Positions 54,020 to 61,856 of a DNA stretch of 64,000 nucleotides are shown one piece after another. The position numbers and the translations under genes were made by a program. The notes below the pieces were generated by a model, which was not told the origin of the DNA, did not search any database, and worked only from the letters and a program-made list of their open reading frames with translations. Source of the stretch: Kribbella solani. Lineage in GTDB: Bacteria; Actinomycetota; Actinomycetes; Propionibacteriales; Kribbellaceae. The first letter of the stretch is position 1, and every line of letters begins with the position of its first letter. The stretch is taken from positions 682,001 to 746,000 of the forward strand of contig NZ_JACHNF010000001.1 of assembly GCF_014205295.1 (NCBI RefSeq). Reading direction: 5' to 3'.

Positions 54020-55156
54020 TCACTTCCTCGGCATCTCGAGCAAACGCTGCGCGATGATGTTCTTCTGGATCTGCGACGACCCGCCGTACACGCTGATCGG
54101 CCGCGACATGAAGTATCTGTGCAGGTAGTCGGGCCGTCGGCCGGTCACGACGTCGGCGCCGAAGAGATCCAGGGCCAGGTGCTGCAGTTCCTGCTCGGTG
54201 TGGGTCCACAATTGTTTGCTGATCGACCCTTCCTCGCCCGGCGGCCGGCCGGAGATCCGCAGGCTGAGCTGCTGCAGGACGTTCAGCCGGAGTACCTCAC
54301 CGAGTACGTACGCCCGCGCGAGCCGGGCCTGTGTCTCCCGGTCGTCGGTCAGGCCCTTCTTCGCCGCGGTCTCCTCCAGCTCGGCAAGGTTCTTCCGGTA
54401 CGTCGAGATGAAGCCGATGTCCGACGGACCGCGTTCGTACGACACTGTCGTCATCGCGATCCGCCAGCCTTCGCCCTCGTCGCCGAGCCGCTGGTTCGCG
54501 GGGATCCGGACGTCGTCCCAGAACACCTCGCTGGTCTCCGGTGAACCGTCCGCGAGGACGATCGGCTGGACGGTGATGCCAGGCGACCTCATGTCGACCA
54601 GGAAGGCCGAGATGCCCTTGTGTTTCGGGACGTCCGGGTCGGTCCGGGCCAGCAGCAGGCACCAGTCGGAGTACTGACCGCCGGAGGTCCACATCTTGTG
54701 TCCGTTGACGACGTACTCGTCCCCATCGCGAACCGCCCGGGTCCGCAGCGCGGCGAGGTCCGATCCGGCGCTGGGCTCGCTGAATCCCTGGCACCAGTGG
54801 ATGTCGCCGCTGATCGTTGGTGGCAACAACTGCGTCCGCTGCTCGTCGGTGCCGTACATCTGCAGCGCGCGGCCGATGTAGCCTGCCGTGCCGGGCAGCG
54901 GGGGAGCGTTGAAGTTGCCGGTCTCCTCGTTGAGGATCGCGTCCATCGCCGGGCTGAGGCCCTTGCCGCCCCACTCGACCGGCCAGGACTGACCGATGTA
55001 CCCGCCTTCGTACAGCTTCTTGTGCCACGCGTGCGCGACGGCGGCGCGGTCGTCCTGGGTGGTCGCGTTCTGGTGCCCTGGTGGGACGTTGTCCGCCAGC
55101 CAGGCCCGCAGGCCGGCGCGGTACTCGGCTTCTTCGGCGGAGTCGCGGTAGTCCAT
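54020..55156 (-). CDS. Acyl-CoA dehydrogenase, larger partner
   Basis: This 378-aa protein has the full acyl-CoA dehydrogenase fold: N-terminal helices (YEGGYIGQSWPVEWGGKGLS), the beta-domain FAD segment HWCQGFSEPSAGSDLAALRT, NGHKMWTSGGQYSDWCLLLA, and the C-terminal helical domain ending YGGSSQIQKNIIAQRLLEMP. It oxidises acyl-CoA to enoyl-CoA and passes electrons to EtfBA. One nucleotide separates it from the shorter paralogue upstream. This long/short adjacent pairing matches heteromeric dehydrogenases such as mycobacterial ChsE1-ChsE2 (FadE28-FadE29), which act on bulky or steroid-like acyl-CoAs. The substrate is not known. Confidence 0.92.
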   Translation of the reverse strand: MDYRDSAEEAEYRAGLRAWLADNVPPGHQNATTQDDRAAVAHAWHKKLYEGGYIGQSWPVEWGGKGLSPAMDAILNEETGNFNAPPLPGTAGYIGRALQMYGTDEQRTQLLPPTISGDIHWCQGFSEPSAGSDLAALRTRAVRDGDEYVVNGHKMWTSGGQYSDWCLLLARTDPDVPKHKGISAFLVDMRSPGITVQPIVLADGSPETSEVFWDDVRIPANQRLGDEGEGWRIAMTTVSYERGPSDIGFISTYRKNLAELEETAAKKGLTDDRETQARLARAYVLGEVLRLNVLQQLSLRISGRPPGEEGSISKQLWTHTEQELQHLALDLFGADVVTGRRPDYLHRYFMSRPISVYGGSSQIQKNIIAQRLLEMPRK

Positions 55157-55157
55157 G

Positions 55158-56159
55158 TCAGCTGCCTCCCAGACGGGTACGGGCGATCTCGGCGAGCTGG
55201 GCGTTCTCGTCGCCGAAGAGCAGGGTGCCGAGTAACGCGCGGCGGGTGTAGAAGTGGGCCGGATGTTCCCACGTCTGTCCGACGCCGCCGTAGATCTGCA
55301 TGACGTTCTCGGTGGCGGTGCGGGCGACGGACGCGCAGTACGCCTTGGCTGTCCGGGCCGCCAGTAGAGCCTCGGCGGGGTCGGTCTCGTCGACGCACCA
55401 TGCGGCGTAACAGACAGTGCTGTACGCCGCCTCGATCGTCACGTGGGTTTCGGCGGCGAGATGCTGGATCGCCTGGAACGATCCGACCGGCTGGCCGTAC
55501 GCGATGCGTTCCTTGGAGTACGCGATCGCGCCGTGCAGGGCTCGACGCATGATCCCGACCATGTCGGCGCTGATCGTGGACAGCGCCAGCGCCAGCCAGG
55601 CGTCGAGCCGCTCGCCGGGGATGGGCTCGCCGAGCTCCTCGCGAGCTCCGGGGACGGTGTCCCAGAGGCCCTGGGTCAGGTCGACGGAGCGATTGCCGGA
55701 CAGTGGCTGGGACAGCGTGTGCCGGACCAGGCGCGCGCCGTCATCCAGCGCGAGCACGGAGCTGGTGCCGGGGCCGCCCCAGATCAGCGCGTCCGACCAG
55801 CCGTCGGAGTCGGCGAGGCCGGTGAGGTCGGGGCGGAGCAGCAGACCGCCGACGCGATCGTCGGACACCTTCGCCAGTGACAACAGCTCGGTGGCGAGCA
55901 CGGCGGACGGCACGTACGGGACCGGAACGAGTCCCCAGGCCAGGGCCTGCGCGACGACCATCACCTCCACCCCACCGGCGATCGGGGCCGCGCCGTCCCG
56001 GCGGCGCAGCTCCAGCAGGCCCATCTGCTCCAGCTGGACCCACGCGTGGGCCGGGTCCCGGTCCTCGAGGTCGACCGGGTTGGTGATGCCCACCGCCGTG
56101 GCCAGCGCCTCGACGGTCTCCTGCAGGGCGAGTTGTTCGGAGTTGAGCAGCGCGTACAT
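55158..56159 (-). CDS. Acyl-CoA dehydrogenase, shorter partner
   Basis: This 333-aa protein is shorter than typical members (about 380 aa) and diverges in the central beta domain (SDALIWGGPGTSSVLALDDG). It keeps the C-terminal helical bundle (VGIMRRALHGAIAYSKERIA, YGQPVGSFQAIQHLAAETHV, CYAAWCVDETDPAEALLAAR, YGGVGQTWEHPAHFYTRRAL). The alpha/beta partner subunit of ChsE-type heterotetramers has this profile and supports FAD binding more than catalysis. It is first in the leftward operon behind a consensus-like promoter and operator A. Co-function with its neighbour is inferred. Confidence 0.88.
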   Translation of the reverse strand: MYALLNSEQLALQETVEALATAVGITNPVDLEDRDPAHAWVQLEQMGLLELRRRDGAAPIAGGVEVMVVAQALAWGLVPVPYVPSAVLATELLSLAKVSDDRVGGLLLRPDLTGLADSDGWSDALIWGGPGTSSVLALDDGARLVRHTLSQPLSGNRSVDLTQGLWDTVPGAREELGEPIPGERLDAWLALALSTISADMVGIMRRALHGAIAYSKERIAYGQPVGSFQAIQHLAAETHVTIEAAYSTVCYAAWCVDETDPAEALLAARTAKAYCASVARTATENVMQIYGGVGQTWEHPAHFYTRRALLGTLLFGDENAQLAEIARTRLGGS

Positions 56160-56182
56160 GGGTGCCCTCCCGGCGCATTGAC

Positions 56183-56195
56183 TGAACAGGATTCA
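56183..56195. promoter_or_regulatory. TGAA-N5-TTCA operator A
   Basis: TGAACAGGATTCA lies 24 bp upstream of the leftward acyl-CoA dehydrogenase gene, just downstream of its -10 box. A protein bound here would block transcription of the leftward operon. It shares its pattern with operators B and C. Confidence 0.7.
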
Positions 56196-56196
56196 A

Positions 56197-56225
56197 TTCA
56201 TACGCAGTGAACGACTTGCTGTCAA
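56197..56225 (-). promoter_or_regulatory. Leftward promoter, -35 TTGACA, -10 TATGAA
   Basis: On the minus strand TTGACA (56225-56220) is followed after 17 nt by TATGAA (56202-56197), close to the primary sigma factor consensus. Transcription would begin within or beside operator A and enter the acyl-CoA dehydrogenase-TetR-etfBA operon. Confidence 0.65.
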
Positions 56226-56284
56226 TCAGCAAAAATAGCGTGGCATCGAGCTATTGACGGCAGACAGGTTCTCCGACTTTGATA

Positions 56285-56316
56285 CCTGAATCTCGTTCAG
56301 TTGAACCAGATTCAGG
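56285..56316. promoter_or_regulatory. Double operator B and C within a near-perfect 32-bp palindrome
   Basis: TGAATCTCGTTCA (56287-56299) and TGAACCAGATTCA (56302-56314) both fit TGAA-N5-TTCA and together form one long inverted repeat bounded by CCTGAA and TTCAGG. They lie 20 bp upstream of the substrate-binding protein start. A TTGACG at 56254-56259 may be the -35 element, placing the repeat over the start point. Two repressor dimers could bind here. Confidence 0.75.
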
Positions 56317-56333
56317 ATGCTTCGGAGGTCATC

Positions 56334-57575
56334 ATGACCGCTCGTACCAAGCGCAGGACGTTCCTGGTCCTGGCCTCATCCCTGGTCGCGGCGACCGGCC
56401 TGGCCGCCTGCGGGGGCTCCGGCGACGCGGCGACCGGCGGCAAGGGCAGTGGGCCCTACCGCGTCTACGTATCGATCGACCTGTCCGGCCCGACGAAGAG
56501 CTACTCGGAGCCCATCGTCGCGGGCCTCGAACTCGCCGCCGACCGGCTGAACAAGGGCGGTGGCATCCTCGGCCGCAAGATCGAGGTCGAGGCCGTGGAC
56601 GACCAGAACAACCCCACCAAGGCCGTCAGCCTGCTGCAGAAGCGGCTGTCGGACGGCAACAAGCCGGACCTGGTCTACGCCGGTGGCGCCAGTTCCGTGT
56701 CCCTGTCTCTGCTTCCGGTGCTGAGCCGGAACAAGATCCTCTCGATGGCCGGCACGGTCAGCAACGTGCTCAACGACCCGGCAAAGTTCCCGTACCACTT
56801 CAGCGTCTCCCCACCGGGATCGGCGTACGCGCCGGCGTTCGCGAAGGAGGCGCGGGCCAAGGGATTCAAGAAGATCGCGATGCTGTTCTCGAACGACGCG
56901 ACCGGACAGAGCACGCTCAAGCTGTACCAGGACGCGCTGAAGGAGTCCGGGATCGCTCTGGTCTCCGCGGGGTACGAGGCGGGCGCGCTCGACATGACCT
57001 CGCAGCTTCAGCAGCTCAAGGCGCAGAACCCGGACGCGCTGGTCGTCAACGGGTACGGCACGGCGGCGCTCTACGCGTTCCGTGGACGGGCCCAGATCGG
57101 GTGGTACCTGCCGACGTACGGCGACCAGCTGTCGAGCAGCTTCCCGCTGGTGAAGAACCTGAAGGCGAGCGACCTGAAGGACGTCAAGGTCGTGATGAGC
57201 TCGACCAGCGTTGCTGACGGCAACCAGTCGCCGTTGTTCGCCGACCTGGTGGCGGCGATCAAGCAGGGTAAGCACGCGGCGATCCTGCCGCAGATGGGCT
57301 ACGGCATCTTCCTGACCGGGTACGACCTGCTCGAGCTGGTGAACGTGGCGGCCGGCCAGGCGAAGTCGGTCAAGGGCGAGGACGTCACCAAGGCGCTGCA
57401 GGAACTCAAGCAGCCCGATCCCGTTCCGTGGCTCGCGAGCGGGAAGTCGGCCGACGCGGTCCAGTACGCGTACAGCTCGTCGAACCACTTCCCGACCGCC
57501 GGACCGGGTCTGCTGGTGTTCGTCGATCCCGGTTCCTACAACGCCGACGGGCTGTACGAGCCCGGTAAGTACTGA
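56334..57575 (+). CDS. Liv-type ABC transporter substrate-binding lipoprotein
   Basis: ATG 56334 follows GGAGG by 5 nt; the frame is open 11 codons earlier, through operator C, so the later start was chosen (413 aa). The lipoprotein signal peptide TFLVLASSLVAATGLAAC ends at the acylated Cys. The mature part is a two-lobed periplasmic-binding fold of the branched-chain amino-acid type (LSGPTKSYSEPIVAGLELAA, YAGGASSVSLSLLPVLSRNK, FSNDATGQSTLKLYQDALKE, VNGYGTAALYAFRGRAQIGW). Such proteins also bind aromatic and other carboxylic acids. It delivers the ligand to the adjacent permeases. Its genomic partners suggest a CoA-activated acid rather than an amino acid. Confidence 0.93.
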   Translation: MTARTKRRTFLVLASSLVAATGLAACGGSGDAATGGKGSGPYRVYVSIDLSGPTKSYSEPIVAGLELAADRLNKGGGILGRKIEVEAVDDQNNPTKAVSLLQKRLSDGNKPDLVYAGGASSVSLSLLPVLSRNKILSMAGTVSNVLNDPAKFPYHFSVSPPGSAYAPAFAKEARAKGFKKIAMLFSNDATGQSTLKLYQDALKESGIALVSAGYEAGALDMTSQLQQLKAQNPDALVVNGYGTAALYAFRGRAQIGWYLPTYGDQLSSSFPLVKNLKASDLKDVKVVMSSTSVADGNQSPLFADLVAAIKQGKHAAILPQMGYGIFLTGYDLLELVNVAAGQAKSVKGEDVTKALQELKQPDPVPWLASGKSADAVQYAYSSSNHFPTAGPGLLVFVDPGSYNADGLYEPGKY

Positions 57576-57601
57576 CCGAGTCGGACTGGAGGAAACTCGA
57601 G

Positions 57602-58471
57602 ATGACAACCGTCTGGGCCGGTCTCGCGACAGGAGCGCTCTACAGCCTCGTTGCCATCGGCTACAACGTCGTCCTGCTCACGTCCGGAGTGTTCAACTTC
57701 GCCAACGCGCAGCTCGTGATGCTCAGTACGTTCGTGGCGTACCTCGGACTGCACACTCTCGGGCTGCCCGTGCCGATCGCGATGCTGCTGGGAGCCGTTG
57801 CCGTCGCCGCCGTGGCAATGGTGCTCGAGCGGGTCGCGGTCCGGCCGCTGCTGACGAAGAGCGGTGACGGGCACGGGACGCTGATCACCACGATCGGGTT
57901 CGGCGTCCTGGTGGCCGGTCTGGTCAAGCTGATCTGGGGGACCGACCCGTTGCGGGTCGAACCGGTGGTTTCCGGGGATCCGGTCAGCATCCTCGGCGGT
58001 ACGGTGCAGCCGAACGACCTCGTCCTGATCGTCCTGGTACTGGCGATGGGTTGCGGACTGCACTGGTGGTCGCGGACCACGCGGCACGGTCTCGCGTCGC
58101 TGGCCTCGGCCGAGAACCGCAACGCCGCGATGTTGCGGGGGATCAACACCCGCGGCCTCGGCGTCGCCGCCTTCGCGGTCGCCGGAGCGGCCGCCGGGCT
58201 GCTGGGGATCTTCGTCGCGACCCGGACCTACGCGATCGCGTCGCTCGGTGACGGGCTGGCGATGTTCGGTTTCGTGGCGATCGCGATCGGCGGCGCCGGG
58301 AGCCAGTTGGGCGGTTTGCTGGGCGGCTTCACCGTCGGCCTCATCTACTCGTTCAGCGCCCGCTACCTCGGGTCGGAGTACCCGCAGATCGCAGTGTTCT
58401 TCCTGTTCCTGCTGATCCTGCTGGTTCGCCCGCAGGGTCTGTTCACCCGCACCGTGGAGCGTGCCGTATGA
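57602..58471 (+). CDS. LivH-type ABC permease
   Basis: This 289-aa integral membrane protein has about eight hydrophobic segments (ALYSLVAIGYNVVLLTSGVF, MLSTFVAYLGLHTLGLPVPI, LLGAVAVAAVAMVLERVAVR, VLIVLVLAMGCGLHWWSRTT, FLLILLVRPQGLFTRTVE). The conserved RGINTRGLGVAAFAVAGAAA loop contacts the ATPase. It forms half of the membrane channel with the fused LivM-type partner. GGAGG lies 8 nt upstream, and the stop overlaps the next start as ATGA. Confidence 0.93.
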   Translation: MTTVWAGLATGALYSLVAIGYNVVLLTSGVFNFANAQLVMLSTFVAYLGLHTLGLPVPIAMLLGAVAVAAVAMVLERVAVRPLLTKSGDGHGTLITTIGFGVLVAGLVKLIWGTDPLRVEPVVSGDPVSILGGTVQPNDLVLIVLVLAMGCGLHWWSRTTRHGLASLASAENRNAAMLRGINTRGLGVAAFAVAGAAAGLLGIFVATRTYAIASLGDGLAMFGFVAIAIGGAGSQLGGLLGGFTVGLIYSFSARYLGSEYPQIAVFFLFLLILLVRPQGLFTRTVERAV

Positions 58472-60303
58472 CCGCCCGGGTCCGCGTCCCGCTGCTGGCG
58501 GTCCTCGGCGTACTCCTGCTCGCCGGCCCGTTCCTCGGGATGAGCGGTTACCTGGCCCGGACGGTCATGCTGGTCGGCATCCTGAGTCTGCTCACCAGCG
58601 GCCTGAACATCGTCCTCGGGTACGCCGGCGAGCTCGCGGTCAACCAGGTGTTCCTGTACGCCGTCGGCGCGTACGTCGCGGCGTACCTCGGCAGCGCCCA
58701 CGGGGTGACCGACGTACTGGCGGTGCTCGCGGTCGTGATCGTCGCCGCGGTCGTGATCGGCCTGGTGACAGGTATCCCCGGCCTCCGCCTCGGCGGCTGG
58801 TCACTGGCGATGGTCGCGTTCTTCATGGTGCTGATCCTGCCGAGCGTCGTGCAGGTCCTGGAGAAGTACACCGGCGGACCGCTCGGGCTGTCGACGCCGG
58901 TCCCGACGATCTTCGGTCAGGAGCTCGGCGAGCGGGGGATCTACGTACTGATCGTCGCCGCCGTCGTGGTCTGGTTCGTGATCGCCCGCAACCTGATCAA
59001 GTCCGCGCACGGGAACGCGTTCCTGGTGCTGCGACAGAGCCCGATCCTGGCCGAGAGCCTCGGTATCTCGGTGTTCCGGCTCAAGCTGGTGGTGTACGTG
59101 ATCGCGGCGGTGCCGTGCGCGATCGGCGGCGCGTTGTTCGCGTGGCTGGACGGGTTCATCGCTCCGGACACCTTCACCTTCGCGATGGCGCTCAGCGTAC
59201 TGGCGGCGTCGATGTTCGGTGGCGCGACCTCCATCTACGGCGCGCTGGTCGGTGCGCTCCTGCTTCAGGTCGGGCAGCAGCAGCTGACGGCGTTCTCCGA
59301 GCTGGAGCTGGTCATCTACGGCGTCTTCCTGCTCGCCGCGGCGCTGGTCTTCCGGAACGGCCTGACCGGGCTGTTCCGGACCCTGGTGGCGCAGGCCCGC
59401 CGCCGTGGTTGGTTGCCTGCGGCCCCTTCTGCCGCCACTTCCGCGGTACGGACCGCGGCGCCGGCGCGGAGTGGCGGCCTGGAACCGATCGAGGGCCGGA
59501 CCTTGAGCTGCCGCGGAATCGGCAAACGGTTCGGCGGCAACCAGGCACTGGACGACGTGTCGATCGAGGCGGTCCCGGGCCGGATCACCGCGCTGATCGG
59601 TCCGAACGGTTCCGGCAAGACCACGCTGCTCAACCTGATGTGCGGCTTCTACACCCCGACGGCCGGGTCGATCGCCCTCGGCGAGACGGTGATTTCGGGC
59701 CTGAAGCCGTTCAAGGTAGCCCGCGCCGGGGTCGCCCGGACGTTCCAGACACCGATGGTGGCACGCGGGATGACCACCCGGGACTTCGTCGCCGCCGGAC
59801 GGTACACCGAGCGGAAGGTCTCGATGGCGGCGTCGGTACTGCGGCTGCCGTCGTACCGCCGGGGCAAGCGGGCGGACGAGGCGGACGCGCTGGCGCTGCT
59901 GGAGCTGGTCGGGATCGGTCAGGTCGCGGAGACCGAGGTCAGCGAGCTGCCGCTGGGTACTCGCCGGCTCGCCGAGGTGGCGCGGGCACTGGCCGCGCGG
60001 CCGCGGCTGTTCCTGTTCGACGAGGTCGCGTCCGGGCTCGACCCGGCCGATCTCGAGAACCTGGAGCGCGCGATCATCGCGATCCGCGACGCCGGCGGAA
60101 CGGTCGTCCTGGTCGAGCACAACTTTCCGCTGGTACTGAAGGTGTCCGACACGATCCACGTGCTGAGCCGCGGCGAGCTGATCGCCTCCGGCACCCCGGA
60201 CGAGATCCAGCGCAACACCCGGGTTCTGGAGGAGTACACCGGCTCGGCAACTGCCGTCACCGACCTCGAACTGGCAGCGACCGACAGCGAGGGAGGGCAC
60301 TGA
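58468..60303 (+). CDS. Fused LivM-type permease and LivG-type ATPase
   Basis: This 611-aa protein joins two usually separate subunits. Residues 1-310 form the permease (LVGILSLLTSGLNIVLGYAG, LAMVAFFMVLILPSVVQVLE, LSVLAASMFGGATSIYGALV). A Pro/Ala linker of about 30 residues follows, and an ATPase occupies 345-611: Walker A ALIGPNGSGKTTLLNLMC, Q-loop in ARAGVARTFQTPMVARGMTT, signature region LPLGTRRLAEVARALAAR (no LSGGQ, as in many LivG), Walker B LFLFDEVASGLDPADLENLE, and the H-loop in VVLVEHNFPLVLKV. Fusion fixes a 1:1 ratio. It overlaps livH by 4 nt. Confidence 0.94.
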   Translation: MTARVRVPLLAVLGVLLLAGPFLGMSGYLARTVMLVGILSLLTSGLNIVLGYAGELAVNQVFLYAVGAYVAAYLGSAHGVTDVLAVLAVVIVAAVVIGLVTGIPGLRLGGWSLAMVAFFMVLILPSVVQVLEKYTGGPLGLSTPVPTIFGQELGERGIYVLIVAAVVVWFVIARNLIKSAHGNAFLVLRQSPILAESLGISVFRLKLVVYVIAAVPCAIGGALFAWLDGFIAPDTFTFAMALSVLAASMFGGATSIYGALVGALLLQVGQQQLTAFSELELVIYGVFLLAAALVFRNGLTGLFRTLVAQARRRGWLPAAPSAATSAVRTAAPARSGGLEPIEGRTLSCRGIGKRFGGNQALDDVSIEAVPGRITALIGPNGSGKTTLLNLMCGFYTPTAGSIALGETVISGLKPFKVARAGVARTFQTPMVARGMTTRDFVAAGRYTERKVSMAASVLRLPSYRRGKRADEADALALLELVGIGQVAETEVSELPLGTRRLAEVARALAARPRLFLFDEVASGLDPADLENLERAIIAIRDAGGTVVLVEHNFPLVLKVSDTIHVLSRGELIASGTPDEIQRNTRVLEEYTGSATAVTDLELAATDSEGGH

Positions 60304-60304
60304 C

Positions 60305-61066
60305 ATGCTGACCGTCACCAACCTCACCGGAGGGTACGGCGACATCCGCGTCCTGTGGGACGTCGAACTCACCGTGCACCCCGGCAAGCTGACCGCGGTG
60401 CTCGGGCGGAACGGCGCGGGCAAGACCTCGCTGCTCGACGCGGTCAGTGGACTGCTGCCGGCGGTATCGAGCGGCGCGCTGCGGCTCGACGGCGACGACA
60501 TCACCCGGGCCTCGACCCCTGCCCGCGTTCGGCACGGACTGGGGTACGTCCAGCAGAACAAGCAGATCTTCAAGCGGCGGACGGTCGAGGAGAACCTGCT
60601 GATCGGCGGGTACGTGCTTCCCGGGCGCGGTCTGCGCGGCCCGGCCCGGCGAGCGGCGCTGGAGCAGGCCTACGACCGGTTCCCGATGCTTGCCGAGCGC
60701 CGGCAGCAACCGGCCGGTGGTCTGTCCGGCGGCCAGCAGCAGATGCTGGGGATCGCCCAGGCGCTGATGCCGGGCCCCAAGCTCCTGATGCTCGACGAAC
60801 CCTCGGCCGGTCTGGCGCCGTCGATCGTCGCGGAGGTCTTCGGGCTGATCGCGCAACTGCGCGACGACGGCCTGAGCATCCTGCTGGTCGAGCAGGTCGT
60901 GGACGACGCGCTGGAGATCGCGGACGACGTCGTCGTCCTCGAGAGCGGCCATGTCGCGGCCGCGGGTCCGGCCGAACGGTTCAGTGACAACGACATCGTC
61001 CGCGAGATCTACCTCGGAAACGACGTCTTCGAGACCGACGACGCGGCTCAACGGGAAGTGAGATGA
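60305..61066 (+). CDS. LivF-type ABC ATPase
   Basis: This 253-aa ATPase has Walker A AVLGRNGAGKTSLLDAVSG, Q-loop region HGLGYVQQNKQIFKRRTVEE, signature GGLSGGQQQMLGIAQALM, Walker B LLMLDEPSAGLAPSIVAEVF and H-loop-like LLVEQVVDDALEIADDVVVL. It forms the second nucleotide-binding subunit beside the ATPase half of the fusion protein. The start lies 1 nt after the previous stop, so translation is coupled. It completes the transporter, which as encoded has one fused and three single components. Confidence 0.94.
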   Translation: MLTVTNLTGGYGDIRVLWDVELTVHPGKLTAVLGRNGAGKTSLLDAVSGLLPAVSSGALRLDGDDITRASTPARVRHGLGYVQQNKQIFKRRTVEENLLIGGYVLPGRGLRGPARRAALEQAYDRFPMLAERRQQPAGGLSGGQQQMLGIAQALMPGPKLLMLDEPSAGLAPSIVAEVFGLIAQLRDDGLSILLVEQVVDDALEIADDVVVLESGHVAAAGPAERFSDNDIVREIYLGNDVFETDDAAQREVR

Positions 61067-61069
61067 CCT

Positions 61070-61816
61070 ATGCAGTTCGACAATCAGGTGGTCGCGGTCA
61101 CCGGCGCCGCGCAGGGCATCGGCCGGGCGGTCGCGGAGGCGTTCGCGGCCGAGGGCGCCAAGGTCGCCGTCGTCGACATCCGCAAGGACCTGGCCCTCGA
61201 AGTGGTCGCGGGCATCGCCGACAGTGGCGGCCAGGCGATGGCGGTCGAGTGCAACGTGGCGTCCCGCGCGGAGGTGAACGCGGCGGCGCGGGAGATCGCG
61301 TCGGCGTACGGGCCGATCGAGGTGCTGGTCAGCAACGCCGGCATCACCCGGCCGGCGATGCTGCGGAACATGGCCGACGACCAGTGGCGCGACGTCCTCG
61401 CCGTGCACCTGGACGCGTCGTTCTACTGGCTGCAGGCGGTCGTCGAGGACATGGTCGAAATGGGCCATGGGCGGATCATCTTCTCGTCGTCGTCGACCGC
61501 GCAGAACGGGTCGATCGGCCAGGTGAACTACGCCGCCGCGAAGGCCGGCATCCTCGGCCTGATGCGCTCGGCCGCCCGGGAACTCGGCCGGTACGGGATC
61601 TTGGTGAACGCGGTCGCGCCGTCGGCGGCGACCGAGATGACCGAGAAGGTACGGACCGATCCGCGGTTCGCCGGCGGGATCTCCAAGTCGCCGCTGCGGC
61701 GGTGGGCGGAGCCGGACGAGATCGCGCCGGCGTACCTCTTCCTGGCCGGCTCCGCGTCGAGTTTCATGACCGGGCAGGTGCTCTCCGTCGACGGCGGCAA
61801 CATGCTCGTCCGCTGA
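61070..61816 (+). CDS. Short-chain dehydrogenase/reductase
   Basis: This 248-aa protein is a classical SDR. Cofactor motif TGAAQGIGRAVAEAFAAEG (residues 11-29), NAG motif VSNAGITRP, catalytic Ser near 141 in IIFSSSSTAQNG, and Tyr154/Lys158 in QVNYAAAKAGILGLM. The acidic D36 (AVVDIRKD) favours NAD(H). It likely oxidises a hydroxyacyl intermediate or alcohol within the degradation pathway; FabG-like beta-ketoacyl reduction is the alternative. It starts 3 nt after the ATPase gene. Confidence 0.88.
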   Translation: MQFDNQVVAVTGAAQGIGRAVAEAFAAEGAKVAVVDIRKDLALEVVAGIADSGGQAMAVECNVASRAEVNAAAREIASAYGPIEVLVSNAGITRPAMLRNMADDQWRDVLAVHLDASFYWLQAVVEDMVEMGHGRIIFSSSSTAQNGSIGQVNYAAAKAGILGLMRSAARELGRYGILVNAVAPSAATEMTEKVRTDPRFAGGISKSPLRRWAEPDEIAPAYLFLAGSASSFMTGQVLSVDGGNMLVR

Positions 61817-61856
61817 CCACCTGCCATTACGAACAAACCGTGACGGAGGAACAACC

